A stretch of 64,000 nucleotides of DNA, from positions 17,967,193 to 18,031,192 of the forward strand of contig CM060174.1 of NCBI GenBank assembly GCA_030549775.1, read 5' to 3'. Position numbers and translations under genes: made by a program. Within the stretch, counting starts at the first letter, position 1; each line of letters opens with the position of its first letter. The notes under the pieces are model-generated. The model made no database searches. It was not told the DNA's origin and saw nothing but the letters and a program-made list of their open reading frames with translations. Shown here piece by piece: positions 12,066 to 24,279 of this stretch. The stretch comes from Tamarix chinensis (lineage: Eukaryota; Streptophyta; Magnoliopsida; Caryophyllales; Tamaricaceae).

Positions 12066-12372
12066 TGTAATACCCTAATTTGAGCGAAGTGTTATAAGGA
12101 TTGATCTGGCTACTTATATCAACATGGTATACCATCCTTTTAGTGATTCCATCCTGACAACTCCAAAGTTAAGCATGCTGGCTGTGGAGCAATTTTTAGG
12201 ATGGGTGACCCTCATGCGAAGTTTCATAAATTTTCTAAAAAATTTCTCAGGAAGTGTATAGACGAGGACAAAGTGCACTGAAAGGAATCGTGTTGATCTG
12301 TGGGGCCAGTCGATCAATCCGAAAGCACTCTAATATAGCCCTCGTGTAGTTTTATAGACTCGAGGTGTTATC
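12066..12372 (+). repeat. Cassandra 5' LTR
   Basis: This is the left LTR, the same length as the right one. It contains the 5S-like segment at about 12108-12227 with AGTTAAGCATGCT (12167-12179) and AGGATGGGTGACCCTC (12198 onward). The right end is slightly uncertain because its last bases differ from those of the right copy (TGTTATC against TGTTACA). Confidence 0.88.
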
Positions 12373-12493
12373 CGTGAGCTAAACTTGGATGAGCTAGTCA
12401 GCCACCTAACGGGACGATTCTTGGGATAAACTATATTGAGTCAGTTAATGGTTGAAGTGCAACGAGACATTGTACTCTTTGAGTGGGGGTGAA

Positions 12494-12800
12494 TGTAATA
12501 TCCCAATTTGAGCGGAGTGTTATAAGGATTGATCTGGGTACTTATAGCAACATGGTATACAATCCTTTTGGTGATTCCATCCTAAGAACTCCAAAGTTAA
12601 GCGTGCTAGCCATGAATCAATTTTTAGGATGGGTAACCCTCTTGGAATGTTTCAGAAATGTTCTGAAATTTTTTTTGGGAAGTGCATGAGTGAGGACAAA
12701 GCACGCTGAAAGGACTCGTGTTGATATGTGAGGCCAACCAATCAATCCAAAAGCAATCCAAGGTAGCCTTCGTGTGGTCGTATAGACCCGGGATGTTACA
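12494..12800 (+). repeat. Cassandra 3' LTR
   Basis: This is the right LTR, from TGTAATATCCC to GGGATGTTACA. It matches the left LTR along its whole length with scattered substitutions and carries its own 5S-like segment. Confidence 0.9.
12536..12655 (+). ncRNA. 5S rRNA-derived segment in Cassandra LTR
   Basis: The segment aligns by eye with plant 5S rRNA: CATGGTATAC in the first third, GATTCCATCCTAAGAACTCC, AGTTAAGCGTGCT at 12595-12607 (the internal Pol III control region of 5S genes), and AGGATGGGTAACCCTC near 12626-12641. It is diverged from functional 5S rRNA and sits inside an LTR, so I call it a captured 5S-like promoter segment rather than a working rRNA gene. A sister segment lies at about 12108-12227. 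Confidence 0.85.
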
Positions 12801-13640
12801 TCCTTCATTTCACATGCCATATAACGTTCTCTACATTTCCCTCATTACAAAACATGCGTCAGAATAATGGTGTAATTAGAGAGTACATCATCACCTTATT
12901 ATGAACCTTAGTCCTCTTGTATTGTAACATTTAACATTGAGGACAAATATTTAGCAATGCATATTCATTATAATACAAAATGCAATTGTTAAGAAAAATA
13001 TGAATCTTTTCATAATTCAAACCCATAGATCTTAGAATCTTCTTTGATTAATAAGTAATAGGAGGAAGTACATTGTCTTCCAAAAACATCTCTTTCAAGA
13101 GCTCAAGAAGAGAATTGAAGATTTTAGCACACCATCCATTAACCACCTTCAAATTGTACAGTCATAACATGTCATATAGTTTTTAAATTTAGTACAACCA
13201 TTGTATAAAGGCATCTCCGAAACATTAACTTACTTTTTAACACTTTTAGAAGATCTCTAATATATTCTTCAAATTTTTTGGTTAGGTCTTCCATGGAAGA
13301 AAAATCATAACCAACTTCAACATCATTGTTGTCAACCACACTATGTTTATTAAGAAGTGGCTCTCTATACCATATTCACCTAGTATAGCTTTTATCAATT
13401 CCATAGAGAATGAGATGATATCATATTTCATTTACCCCTCTCCTTATTGTATTTCCACTATCTACACACGGACAAAATATCCGCAAATGATCTTTTGAAT
13501 TTTTAATGACTATCTTAAGAAAGACTTGAACACCATCTATATATTCTATAGACAACATACTTACATATATCCACTTATGATCCATAATAAGAAATAAGTA
13601 AATTTTGGCCTCTAAATTATAAACAAAAATGGGGAATATG
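12801..13640 (-). pseudogene. CACTA (En/Spm) transposase remnant, upstream half
   Basis: The minus strand begins near 13600 with a transposase-associated N-terminal domain: MDHKWIYVSM, YIDGVQVFL, then CPCVDSGNT (near 13480-13455; the family form is CPCxxCxN, so one cysteine is lost). It continues with NGCTKFKNYMTCYD (near 13195), LLSS.KEMFLEDNVLPPI (near 13100-13060), ILRSMGLNYEKIHIF (near 13035-12990) and NNCILYYNEY, which parallel the family blocks LLELLKEALPEGNTLP, IRDLGLGYEKIHAC and NDCMLF. The sequence then reaches VIWHVK at about 12815, where Cassandra is inserted. The original gene would have read on into the half at 11650-12065. No inverted repeat ends were located. Confidence 0.82.
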
Positions 13641-13654
13641 ATAATATGGGCCAA

Positions 13655-14164
13655 GTGAAGAAAAAACTAATACCACAAAAAAATTTGCACTAGTAATAAT
13701 AATATGATTTCCATAATACTATCTATTTTGTTTATATACTCTTTTTTTTGAAATAGTTTGAAAATGTATCTTCACAAGACATGTTAACTAAAAAACTAAC
13801 AACATCGAGCGTATAGATATATACCACAACATTACATATAGTATAAATATACATGAAGGAGTTCTAATATGTAAGATAAAAGCAAAATTTAAAGAATAGA
13901 TAAATTAATACAAAAATTTTAAACTTAAAAGAAAAGAAGAACATATAAATAATGAACATACTTTGAGAAGAGAGAGAGAAGGTTGACATTAGTGAACTAA
14001 AGAGTAGAAAAAATGGGTAAGAACTTTGGTGAAGAGAGGAGTGAAGATAGTGGCGGTTGTAGAGCTTCATTACTTTTAACTACACTTCCTAAATATCAAG
14101 AGGTAAATTGAAAAGTAATAGGCGGTTCTAGGTTAAAGAATGAAAAAGTTTAAAGAATGAGCGT
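13655..14164. other. No recognisable gene; probable CACTA upstream region
   Basis: This AT-rich stretch lies upstream of the minus-strand CACTA transposase. I see no protein similarity, and the frame at 13864-14070 is low-complexity. A CACTA terminal repeat was looked for and not found. Confidence 0.5.
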
Positions 14165-14615
14165 ATAGAACCCTAACTCCACCCAAAATCTAGCTTAAGA
14201 GTGGAGGCTTGACCCCCCATATAACTATCCAAAGATCACCTTAGTTTTCGATGTGGGGTCATGTCATTCCCACCCCTTTAAAATATACGTTCTCATGTTA
14301 CCTCTATCAATGATCACCATGAGTTCGAAGGGATATTTCAATTGAGACTAGGGTTTGAAACCAGATGATATAGACCCTTCCTAGCGATTAAATATTATCA
14401 TGCCAAATAGGCCTCACATGGGACCTCAAGGCATAATCACCTAGGATTAGCTAATTTGAACTTCAAAGACATAATCGCCCAGGAGGACCTAGGGGTAATT
14501 CCCTTGGAAGAGCTCTAACTTCACCTAAAATCTAACTCAAGAGTGGAGGTTTTATCCCCCTCCCATATAAATTGTCTAATGATCCCCCTAGTTTTTGATG
14601 TGGGATGACATTACA
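14165..14615 (+). mobile_element. TRIM-like direct repeat pair
   Basis: Two direct copies of about 100 bp lie about 345 bp apart: 14169-14270 and 14512-14615. Both carry the pattern CTAACT.CACC.AAAATCTA, then AAGAGTGGAGG, ATCC..C.TAGTTTT.GATGTGGG and CAT.ACATT or CATGTCATT. The short, non-coding interval and paired ends resemble a terminal-repeat retrotransposon in miniature. No clear primer site, polypurine tract or target duplication was found, so this is a candidate only. Confidence 0.45.
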
Positions 14616-15316
14616 TTGGTCATAAGTTAAAGTCGTTGTGCATAATAGGAAAGGGGATGATTGGCCTTCTTCGAGGAAGGGGGTGGCAGTGTTTGGGTGA
14701 GTTTTTGTGTTGGTTGGGGGTGGCTTTGATAGGAGTTGCTGATAAGGGAGGTGAGGGATGGATGGAAGTCGCTGGAGTTAGGGAATGTGATCAACAATGG
14801 TGTGCATTGTAGAGAAAAGTGATGAAAATGAAGTGGGAGACATATATAATGAAGGAAGGACAATAGGGGAAGGAGAGAAGTTCATGCTTTGCTTGGGGGG
14901 TTTAATAGATGATGGAAAAATAGGGAGGGTGGTGTGAAAGGGGAGTCGAGTCTAATATAGGAGAAGGAAACATGGGAAATAGGGAGATGGGTAGGAGGTA
15001 AGGCACTGGGTAAGACCAAGCTGGGGGAAAAGGGAATAGGATATGACCACAATCTAGAATGGGGTAGGATAATAATTTAGGAAGATTAACTGGAGTAATA
15101 AAATCCAGTTATTGGGAGTAGGGTTACTTGATTTTGGTTGGGTCCAAAGCTAAGATTAAATTTAATAGCATAAATTCTATCATATTTTAACATAATTAAA
15201 TTTATATATAATATGTCATAATAATCCATATATCAATAAAATATTGTATACAAAACATCCTATTATAATTATTACAAATAATTAAAAATTAGGGTTTCTA
15301 AAACTGAGGTATTACA
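14616..15316 (-). mobile_element. Truncated alpha-like LTR 5' part
   Basis: On the minus strand it would begin at 15316 with TGTAATACCTCAGTTTTAG, an alpha-type LTR start. It runs into a C/T-rich, CCACC-like segment (14627-15000), the same order as in the U3 of longer alpha copies. It breaks off near 14616 at the TRIM-like repeat. The frame 14627-14863 on the minus strand is a product of this pyrimidine-rich composition. Confidence 0.5.
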
Positions 15317-15715
15317 TTTCTAATTTGAACCAACATATTATAGAATAATACTATACAAAAAAAGCACATATGTAATCTTGTTTATACCTTAAATGCACAA
15401 ACCATGATCCAAGATTGAATTAAACAACAATCTCATGCTTAATGTACCAAATTCATGCCTAAGGCTAAATAAATAATCTATGCTCTCATGGTCAAGTCAA
15501 CAAGTCTGATGCTGAATATTAATTCATGCATGCTTGTAAGATCGCATCAACCAACAACTATACACACATATTCAAGATTCATGGAATGATCATAATGACT
15601 ACAAACTTTTCAACTTACTTAAACATATTATACTATTGTATAAGGCTAAAATCATGGAATTAACTAACACATTAAAAATGCTTTTATCATATATATATAT
15701 ATATATATATAAAAT

Positions 15716-15752
<37 letters not shown>

Positions 15753-16357
15753 TATAATATGGGTCTAGTCGTCAGAATAGTGGGGAAGGAGAGAGAAGTT
15801 AACTTTGGTGATAGGAATGATGCAATATAAAGGTATGGCTATGAGAAAATCAAATGATGAAGTATGGGTAGGAGGAGTGAAATAGGAGCTAGGATCATGT
15901 CAAGAAAGAACATATAGGTAACAAGCTTGCATATGTTAGAGGAGAAAGGAAAGTGAGGGAGAGAGGGTAGGTAAGGAAAGTACCATACAAATATTTTTGG
16001 GGAGATTTTTAGCTACATAGAATCATATAATAATTTGAATGATATGAAAATAATCCCAAGGCTCTAAAATATACTTATTGTCATAGATAAATAATAATTA
16101 GAAGTTTAGGATATCATTTTAGTAAAAATCAAAGAAAAAAAAACACAAAAAAGAACTTGGCAGCACAACATAACTAGTCGACCGGTAGGGAATACTGATT
16201 GATTAGTGATCTTAGAGTAAAAAGGAAAGTTCCTAAATGTATAATTGGATAGGTTTTACCTTATTCCCAAGTTAATTTCATAAAAACAAAAAATCATTTT
16301 TTATTTTATGTTAAGATGATTTAAACATATTTTGAAATATTATAGGGCAAAGTATTA
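15317..16357 (-). mobile_element. Truncated beta-like LTR fragment with AT and AAT microsatellites
   Basis: The plus strand ends GGGCAAAGTATTACA at about 16357, the complement of an LTR start. Inside, TAACTAGTCGACCGG and GATTGATTAGTGATC (16170-16212) recall the beta array of short palindromic motifs. An AT run (15688-15712) and an AAT run (15721-15753) generate the spurious frame at 15636-15830. The other LTR end was not identified. Confidence 0.42.
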
Positions 16358-16999
16358 CATTTAGTATCAATTGGTATTATTAATTATATTAATTCTTAAT
16401 AATATGTTATATTTTGATTTATTATTATTATTATTATTAATTATTGATATATTAATAATAATAATATGAATTATTAATCCTTATTATTTATTAATATTAA
16501 CTCTTATTATGATTAATTATTATTGATTAATATGCCTTTTATAGATCAAATCTATAAATAAATAAATAATATTATAATTTTATATTTTTATTAAACTAAA
16601 GAATGTCCAAAATTATCAATATATATCAATTCATTTATGATGTGTTACAAAACATCATTATTACTTTATACATAAATAATATATGTCTACCAAATAATAT
16701 TATTACTTCAAATACATTATTACTTTATATCATATGAAATTTTAGGTGGTAAATAAATATACAATAATAAAAAAAGCATCTTGATTCCTATAATAGAAAG
16801 GATCCAAGCATTCATTATTGAAGAAAGAACCGAGCTAGCAAGAAAAAAGAACAAAAAGATAACTTACCTAAAGAACAAATCAACAAGAGAAGAAGAGGAA
16901 AACCAAAAGCGCTAACACATGACAAAAAAGGGGAACCACAATGGTAGAAAGTAAAGCATAGTAGGAACCTCACTCCAAGTCTAGATGACACATGACGGA
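16358..16999. other. AT-rich non-coding sequence
   Basis: TTA/AAT-rich sequence with a short trinucleotide run near 16420-16437 and nothing resembling a gene or a clear element end. The A/G-rich part at 16790-16990 may be remnant LTR. Confidence 0.5.
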
Positions 17000-17807
17000 A
17001 GAGGAAGGGATGAAAAGAGTAGGAGTGACACCCTTTGTTGTTGGTGGTTGGTCATATATACATTGTTGTGTGGATAATCAAAGTGATTTGTGTTTCATCA
17101 AGAATATGATATGTATAATATTATGTGTGTGTCCTTGTATGTTGGTATGATTATGATCAAGCATGTTTATAGATCCATTTTTTTTCAATATAATTTGTGT
17201 GGCAATATATGAATGGTACAATAGAAGCATTGCATGTATGTTTGGTATCATGATAATGTTGCATGGACTTGATTTTAATATGTCTTACATGATAGCAGTA
17301 GATTGGTTTATGCAGTATGTATGCATACAGTTGGGGTTGTTACGACAATCTCTTGTTCAATCCCATGAGTGGGAGAACTTGTGTAAGTATTTAGGGATGG
17401 CTATTAAGTGGTCTTTCCTCTTCTTCAGCTTAGTTGGGTTATGTGAGCATAGGTGTTTTTGAAGATATTCTCCTATGGTCCTTGAGTGACCAAGGCATCA
17501 TCCTTTGAAAATGATTTTCTTTGGTTAACATTTTCTTCTAGTATATCTTTTATATGGATTTTATGCTTCCATAGCCTTCGGTTGTAAACCTTAACTTTTA
17601 TATCTCTAAGTGTTTTCCTATGCACTCTAGTTTTTTTTTTTTGTATTTGGTCGGTTGGATATTTATTATTGTGTCTAATGTGAGGTAGATGGTGAATCTC
17701 CTATCTTGTGTTAGATACGGTAGTAACACCCTACTTTTTATAGGGTTATCTTGGCTTGAGCAATGTTAAAAACAACTTTTTTTGGTAGGATAAATGGGGG
17801 TGTTATA
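17000..17807 (+). mobile_element. Truncated alpha-like LTR 3' part
   Basis: It contains a degenerate copy of the alpha core (CAATCCCATGAGTGGGAGAACTTGTGTAAG, seen in pieces at about 17358-17387), then GGTAGTAACACCC, and ends GGGGGTGTTATA at about 17807. That order is the one seen at the 3' end of alpha copies 1 and 2. The 5' part is missing. The frame at 17163-17462 is incidental. Confidence 0.45.
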
Positions 17808-20800
17808 TGAAATGGATAAAATATAATGAGTGAAATTTTTTAGCTTACAGGTAAATTACGAGACATGTCAAATGATTATTTTTTCCTTACACATGATTTA
17901 GCTAGTAAGACCTTAACACGCATATCTAATTCATCATAAATCATATACTTCCATACTTTCGTCACATAATATGTGGTAGGCATAGATGTTGGGGTGAAAT
18001 AAATATGGTAAACTTGAAAGACAAATTTACCCCTATGGTATATGAATGAAGATCATGTACTAATAAGTAGAACATGTTTGATGCTATCATGACAAATTAA
18101 CATCCTCATACATCATGCATAATAAATTTATGACATTAATCTAATATAACAAGCTTTCATACACTTAATATTATAAACAATTTAGCATGCTACATTATAT
18201 ATAATTTCATACGGGTATTATTTGGAAAATAAATATAGTAGAGCAATACGTTCTTAATATAATATACACATCAAAACCATAATATGATATCTTGTAATTT
18301 TTAACATTTTCATATGCCATATAAGTTACCTTAACTCCAAGCAAAATATAGGTATAAACAAGCAAAAATCATTGATATCTAGCCTCTATTTACAACCCCC
18401 CTTTCCACCTAAAAACATCCTAACAAAGCATATTAGTGAACAAATAAAACATATATTAAACCAACACAAAAAATTAACAAATAAAACTACACAAAAATAC
18501 TTGACCAAGTTAGTTTTGTGGTTCATACGCTACAAGGGGCAAGATGTCATGAAGGATGGATGATATATGGATATGTGCAGAATAAGGGCTACATGCTATA
18601 GGGTGGTTGATTGCTTGGGATATTCATGAAGCTAAAGGGAGGCTGCATAGGAGGTTCATGTTGAATAAGATAAGTGGTGTAAGGTTGGTGGTGAAGGTGG
18701 TGGTTTTGTGTTAAAGGATGACAATAAAATGGGGAAGTTGGGGAAGGTGATGCTTGCCATAATGAAGTTGGGAGCAGGTGGAGATTTGGGGGACAATACC
18801 GAGATAACATGGAGAAGGAGAAAGGAGAAAGGAAGGTAGGTTCGAGGGTTGTGGTGATCAATGTTATAGGTTAAGCTGCTAGTTGTTCACTATGTTAGCC
18901 CTCTACATTTCTTGGGGTAAGTTACGTGAATATGGGACATTGCAATGGGTTTTTGGGCAAGGTGAAAGGGGGAAAATGAGGTGGTTGGGCGGTATTTGGT
19001 TGCATATAAAGGTGGAGATTTGGGGTTATGGTGCTCTGAAATGGGATGGTGCACGAGCTAGAAGGATAGAGAAAACTAAGGGGAAGGAGAAGAGAGTTAG
19101 GGGTGTAGGGAATGATTGATAGAAAATGGAAGGGAAAGGAATAGTTATAGGAGAGATTGTGTGAGAGGGGAGGATAGTTAGGTGAGATGGATAGCAGGGG
19201 GTTTAGGGTTGGTATACAGAAAATAAGAAGGCAAATAATAGAGGGATAAGATATCAGAGGAGGATGTGTGAAAGGGAAAATGAGTAGGACGTTGAGCAAT
19301 AGTTTAGGCTTTATTTTGGTTAGGTTAGAGTTTCTAATTAAAAAAGAAATAGTTAAGGGAAGGGTCAAGAAAGAGGGAAACAGAAAGATAGACAATTAAG
19401 ATGAAACATTTTGAAAATGGTTTGGATTAAAATTTAAGGGTTGAAAAGATAATAAAGTTAATGTTTAGGTTTAAGATGAAATAAAAGATTAAACATCTAA
19501 AAGAAAATGTTTGTAAAATTCCTCTGAATTTGAGCCCAAACCCTAAAGAAAAATCCTTGACCATGCCTTAAATCTAGGGGGATAATTGCCAATTGAATAT
19601 GTTCTTCAATTATTAATTAATTACTCCCCTATATTTGAGTTCTATGTGTATTAAAGGATCTTGTGGCTACGTGTCGATCCTCATATGCTAATGTTGTTAG
19701 GTGACTCGTTAGTAGAGTAGCAGTAGATTTTTTACGGTAAAATAAATTGATGTATTAACATTTTAATATATTTTATTTATTTCTTTATAATTTATAATAT
19801 ATTTTAATAATAAGTATAATATTTTTATTTATTTATTTTTAAATTTAATGATTCCAAAAAAAAAAAAATTTAAAATTGAGGTCTAAAGTTAGGTCTGTTC
19901 CCACATAAAAATTAATCTCTGTTGGTATTACGCGAGATATATGTTGTTTTATTTATCCAATTGTGTTTGGATTCTTGTTGGGGGCGTTATGTTATGTTGA
20001 TTTAGTATGACAAACTTCTACTTAAAATGTTGGAGACAAACAAATATTTTGTTTTTAAAAAATATATATTATTTACTATGTTATTTATTTATATTATGTT
20101 AGTAAGCTAATTTTGTAATGGCTACTTATAGCTTCTAAACCTTTGGCTATATATTAATCTCTTCTAACTAGCTCTTTGGGTCATTATATCATTTAATCGA
20201 TTAATTCATTTTATTTTTGGTAAAGAAGATTTATGCACAAACTATTGAAGTTCTAAAAAAGGATTATATTTCAATATTAATCTGTAAAGTTATCATCTCA
20301 AATGGTATAAACACAAATCGTTTAGGCTTATCCGTAATTATATTATTTCACTTATTTATTCAAATTAGTATAACTAATATTACACCTATGCAATGTTCAT
20401 AAAGTTAATGATGCATTGAATTTTAATTTTTATGAATTATGATATCAACATTTACTATATGGTATTGCTATACCCTCAATTATTTCAATTGAAAATTTTC
20501 AATTCAAACATATATTCGCAAAAGTGAAATTAAACCATAGGGAGTGTCACTGACACATCTAATATAATTGTCAACCATTCATTTTATGCTAGATAAGAGA
20601 CTAAGAATGAAAGTAGTCAAGCTTTATGACTAAAAATAATAGAGAAGAGATAACAAGACATATTTAGGAGAATCTCGAGAGCACAAATATAAATATATGA
20701 AAAAAGGTAGAAAGTTAATGAAAAAACATTAACCACTATGAAACCAAAACAACAAAAATATAAGAGACTTAATGTTAATCTGAATAAGTAAAAAATATTC

Positions 20801-20870
20801 CATACAAGGGAAAAAATATTTTGAATATCTTACTCTCAAATAACATAAGATGCACCCCAATACAAAGGCA
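17808..20870. other. Non-coding; purine-rich block on the plus strand at 18589-19395
   Basis: No known protein is seen. The block 18589-19395 is G/A-rich on the plus strand, so long C/T-rich frames appear on the minus strand (18589-18861, 18922-19395) with proline/leucine-rich low-complexity translations. That composition and an adjacent GGTATTACG near 19926 suggest a decayed minus-strand alpha/beta LTR 5' part, but I cannot set its ends. 19930-20870 is plain AT-rich DNA. Confidence 0.45.
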
Positions 20871-21360
20871 CACTACTACAAATACACTATATTACAATGG
20901 TTGTCATTATTGAAAGTCAAACTTCTTGTCACATAAATCCTATATTATGACAACATGTCCTTTAGAAAGGTCATTGTATGACAGCACCACCACTATACCC
21001 ACATTGCAATGACTATTTAATAATAACTTTGAAAATAAAAATTATCTACCGTGACGAATCTTCAGTCATCACTGAAAGCAAAATTCAAATTTTGTTTTAA
21101 AATTTCCATTAGTCTATTGTGATGACTATCCAAAATATTGTAGCAACTCCCTCATCATTGAAAACCACATTAAAAAAAATAATCAACCTATTGTGATGAT
21201 TATACAATCCATTATGGAGATCTAGTTATCATCAAAAGCGAAAATCATTTTTTTTTAAAAATTCTATAAGCTTGTTGTGATGAATGTCTTATCTATGGTA
21301 GATACCTAGTCATTATTGATAGCCAAATTTTATTTTGGTTTTATGAAAATTTTACCTCTT
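20871..21360 (+). mobile_element. CACTA transposon terminus with subterminal repeats
   Basis: CACTACTACAAATACACTAT at 20871 matches the CACTA start of En/Spm-type terminal inverted repeats. Behind it, four or five imperfect units of about 70-90 bp repeat the pattern TGTGATGA.TAT... followed by GTCATCATTGAAA.CC and a T-rich spacer (units start near 21050, 21118, 21194 and 21276). Subterminal repeats of this sort bind CACTA transposase in known family members. The matching other end was not found, so this is either one end of a large element or an isolated fragment. No transposase reading is visible nearby on either strand. Confidence 0.58.
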
Positions 21361-24279
21361 TGTTACTAATACAAATTTTTTTAAAAAATTCCTTTTTCCT
21401 TTTTTTATATGCCATTATCAATGAATACTTTCAAATTAACATAAATATAAATTAATAGTAAGGAAATAAAATTAATAATATTAAATAAAAATAATTCAAA
21501 ACATGAATATTGTTTACCATTCAAAATTTTTCTCAAACACAATTACTTTTTATCCATGATAAACCACTTGACCGGTCCTACTCCTACGAAATTGGTCCTC
21601 CTCTCTCACCTCTTTCCTTACTGCCTTCTCTACCCCTAGGTCCATATGCTATTATCTCACAAATCACAATACTCTCCAACTCAGTGTTGGGCTTACTAAA
21701 CCCACATGCACTCTCACATAATCGCACCTAGGCCTATCCTATCTTCTTTTTGTGCCTCTCTCCCATCTCATTATATAAAAAATGATCTTAGGTTAATTAT
21801 CTTATAAAAAAACTACAATTAAATTAATTTATCTAATGAATTATATACTTATATATTTCTTCTTTATATCCTCATTCACCTATTTTCCTTCCTTGCTATG
21901 CATCTCTTTGAAAGTCTCAACCTTATTGTGAAATTTTTTAGTTTTAAGGTTGGCCTATAATCATAAAATAAATATTTTTTTATGCATAAAATTATAGACA
22001 ATGAATACAAGTATAAAATTTATATATAATAACTTACTCTAGTGAAACTAAGAGATCAATGATGAACCATAGAGGCTAAGATATTGTTTTTTACATCTAC
22101 TTAAAAAATTCTTCTTGAATTTTCATACGGATCAAGAAATATTAGCAAAACTTCATTAGTATATACATATTTACTTTATCTCTATATAATGTTATATAAT
22201 TACCTTTTTTTAGGGATATCCCATAACTCCTAAAGCTTCTTCCATTCTACATTTTGTACATCATTTGATTCCTTCCCACGGTGTTTTCTGCACCAACTCT
22301 TGAGCTAATTTTTTCTAATTTGATATGTGTCTCAAAATGATTTGTAGAATGATTCCCATAATCACGCCCAACACAGTGTCTCCTTACACTAGTCTAACCA
22401 AAAATAGTTCTACAAATACAATAAATTTTGTAATTAGTTAACTATAGAGGATTTACATTATAAATTAAAAGATGCTTATAATTAACTTTGACTTCAATTC
22501 TAGGATATTTTAGGATAAATCTTGAATTAAACCACGATTGAAAAATATATTTTATAATATGAACATGATAAATTATGATATTCAAAGATTTATTAAATCT
22601 TTTTAATAAAATTGAAACCCTACTTATGATTTAGAAAATTTTCATTTCATCATGTGCACCCTTGCTTACAATTTTATTTCATGAGACTTTTTGAGCTAAC
22701 TTTGGCCCTCTAAATTCTCCTAGATCATATTTAGTTAATCAAATTTGAATTTATTGGTTTTTTCAAGTCTTTTAGTTGTTTTAAAGTTGGTAAACGGAGA
22801 TTTTGATGAAAAATGCTATTTTTGTCTTGATTAACTTTTACCACGTTCTGTTCCTTACAATGATTGTTTTCATGCTCAAAAATTTATGAAAGTTATAGGA
22901 TTAATGTATTCTAGTGATCTAAACTAAAAATTAATTATCTTTATTTTTTTTTAATTTTTTAGATAAATTGTCATTTTTGAGGTAAAATATGCTAGTGAAA
23001 CTAGACTAATGTACTCAAATCTTTTATTTAATTAGCTTATAAGATTTCATCTCAACTTTCCATATGCATCAGTATCTAGTCATAACTCTATAAATTAATG
23101 CTCTCATTCCTCCACCATAGGCATACACTCTCAATGTGGGATATGCTATGCACACCCTCATCAATAATATTCACTCATCGTTACATTCATCTTCCTTAAA
23201 CTCTTCCTTAGATATTCACTTAATCCTCTTAATTAAACCACAAATTCAACTCCCATTCGACATTCATACCTCCTTTCTTGTGCTGCTTCATAATTTACAT
23301 TGAATCCTAATGCCACCTCACCCCTTTAGGTGTCCCCTTCTTATTGGAAATCCTCATAACAAGCTAAGAGTCCTTCTCCCTTTCACTATCTCTTATTTTC
23401 AATTTTTTTACCATGAGTTTCTATCCAATTTTCCCCAAGAAAGCCATATCATACTAATTCTCCTTCCTCTCCATTTAATGAGACACCATCATCCTCCATC
23501 GAAGTTCTATTGAATCACTCATTCAACTTAAAACACTAAAGCTTGGTGAATCAAAATCTTTCCTTTCCCTTCTATTCCTTTCATTCCTTATTCTTGTGAT
23601 CATATATACTATCTTCTGTGTTTTGATTATTGATTTTAATTAGGTGGTCTCAAGATCTTGAATGGATAATTGAGCTCCCTCTCATTTTCTTTTGGTTCAA
23701 TTTTCCTAAGCCGTGTAAGATTAATCTTAGTACATACTAATTATGACCGTTTGAAATATAATATGGCTAGATCTTGGTGTTTTTTAAATTTTATGGTCTA
23801 ATAAGAGTATGATGATATACTGGATTCCTAGATAATGATCTTATGATGATGATGATGAGCATGATAATCATATGTTTCTTGGCTTTTTGGTTATTATTTT
23901 ATGTGTGGAAAGCATGAAATTAGTTATTGTCATGAACCCAAATTTGTATCAAAGTTTTTGACTTACTACACTTATTTAGCTAAGATTTAGATTTCTTATT
24001 TTATATCAAATAAAACTTAATATTCCAACTTTCCATCACAACATTTGATATTTAAAAATTTTAAGTATTGAATAAGTTATGTTCAATTCTCTAGAAGTAC
24101 ACAAAATTGTTCAAACCCAACACTTGAGCAATAGGCTTGGCTATGGAGTTTGATCTATATTTTATAGTTAATTTTTTTTTTGTGTTAGAAATTTTAAGTT
24201 TCTCATCAAAATTTTTAGTTGCAAATTGATATAAAATATGATATCAATTATCTTAATATGATCCAGGTTATAAGTGCAC
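21361..24279. other. Non-coding, probable diverged LTR sequence
   Basis: No recognisable gene. The sequence passes from AT-rich (21361-23100) to a C/T-rich part (23100-23560, spurious frame 23310-23513) and back. That progression resembles the first part of the long LTRs elsewhere in the window, so it may be the 5' part of the gamma unit that follows. No terminus is clear. Confidence 0.4.

Larger units (their letters stand above)
12066..12800 (+). mobile_element. Cassandra TRIM retrotransposon, complete
   Basis: Two direct LTRs of about 307 bp each (12066-12372 and 12494-12800) begin TGTAATAYCC and end in TGTTAYM. They enclose an internal region of about 121 bp. The LTRs carry 5S rRNA-derived sequence, the hallmark of Cassandra. 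A purine-rich tract (GAGTGGGGGTGAA, 12481-12493) precedes the second LTR. A damaged primer site follows the first (GTTATCCGTGAGC, compare TGGTATCAGAGC). Flanks TTCTT (12061-12065) and TCCTT (12801-12805) form a 4/5 target duplication. The element encodes no protein and must be mobilised in trans. It interrupts the CACTA transposase remnant. Frames at 12114-12317, 12483-12689 and 12617-12820 are by-products. Confidence 0.92.

Noticed and set aside
12536..12655. Functional 5S rRNA gene
   Set aside because: Too diverged from plant 5S rRNA and present in both LTRs of a Cassandra element.
18922..19395. 157-codon minus-strand frame, the second longest in the window
   Set aside because: Low-complexity, proline/serine/leucine-rich translation of a purine-rich strand; no domain recognised and no start context or splice structure.
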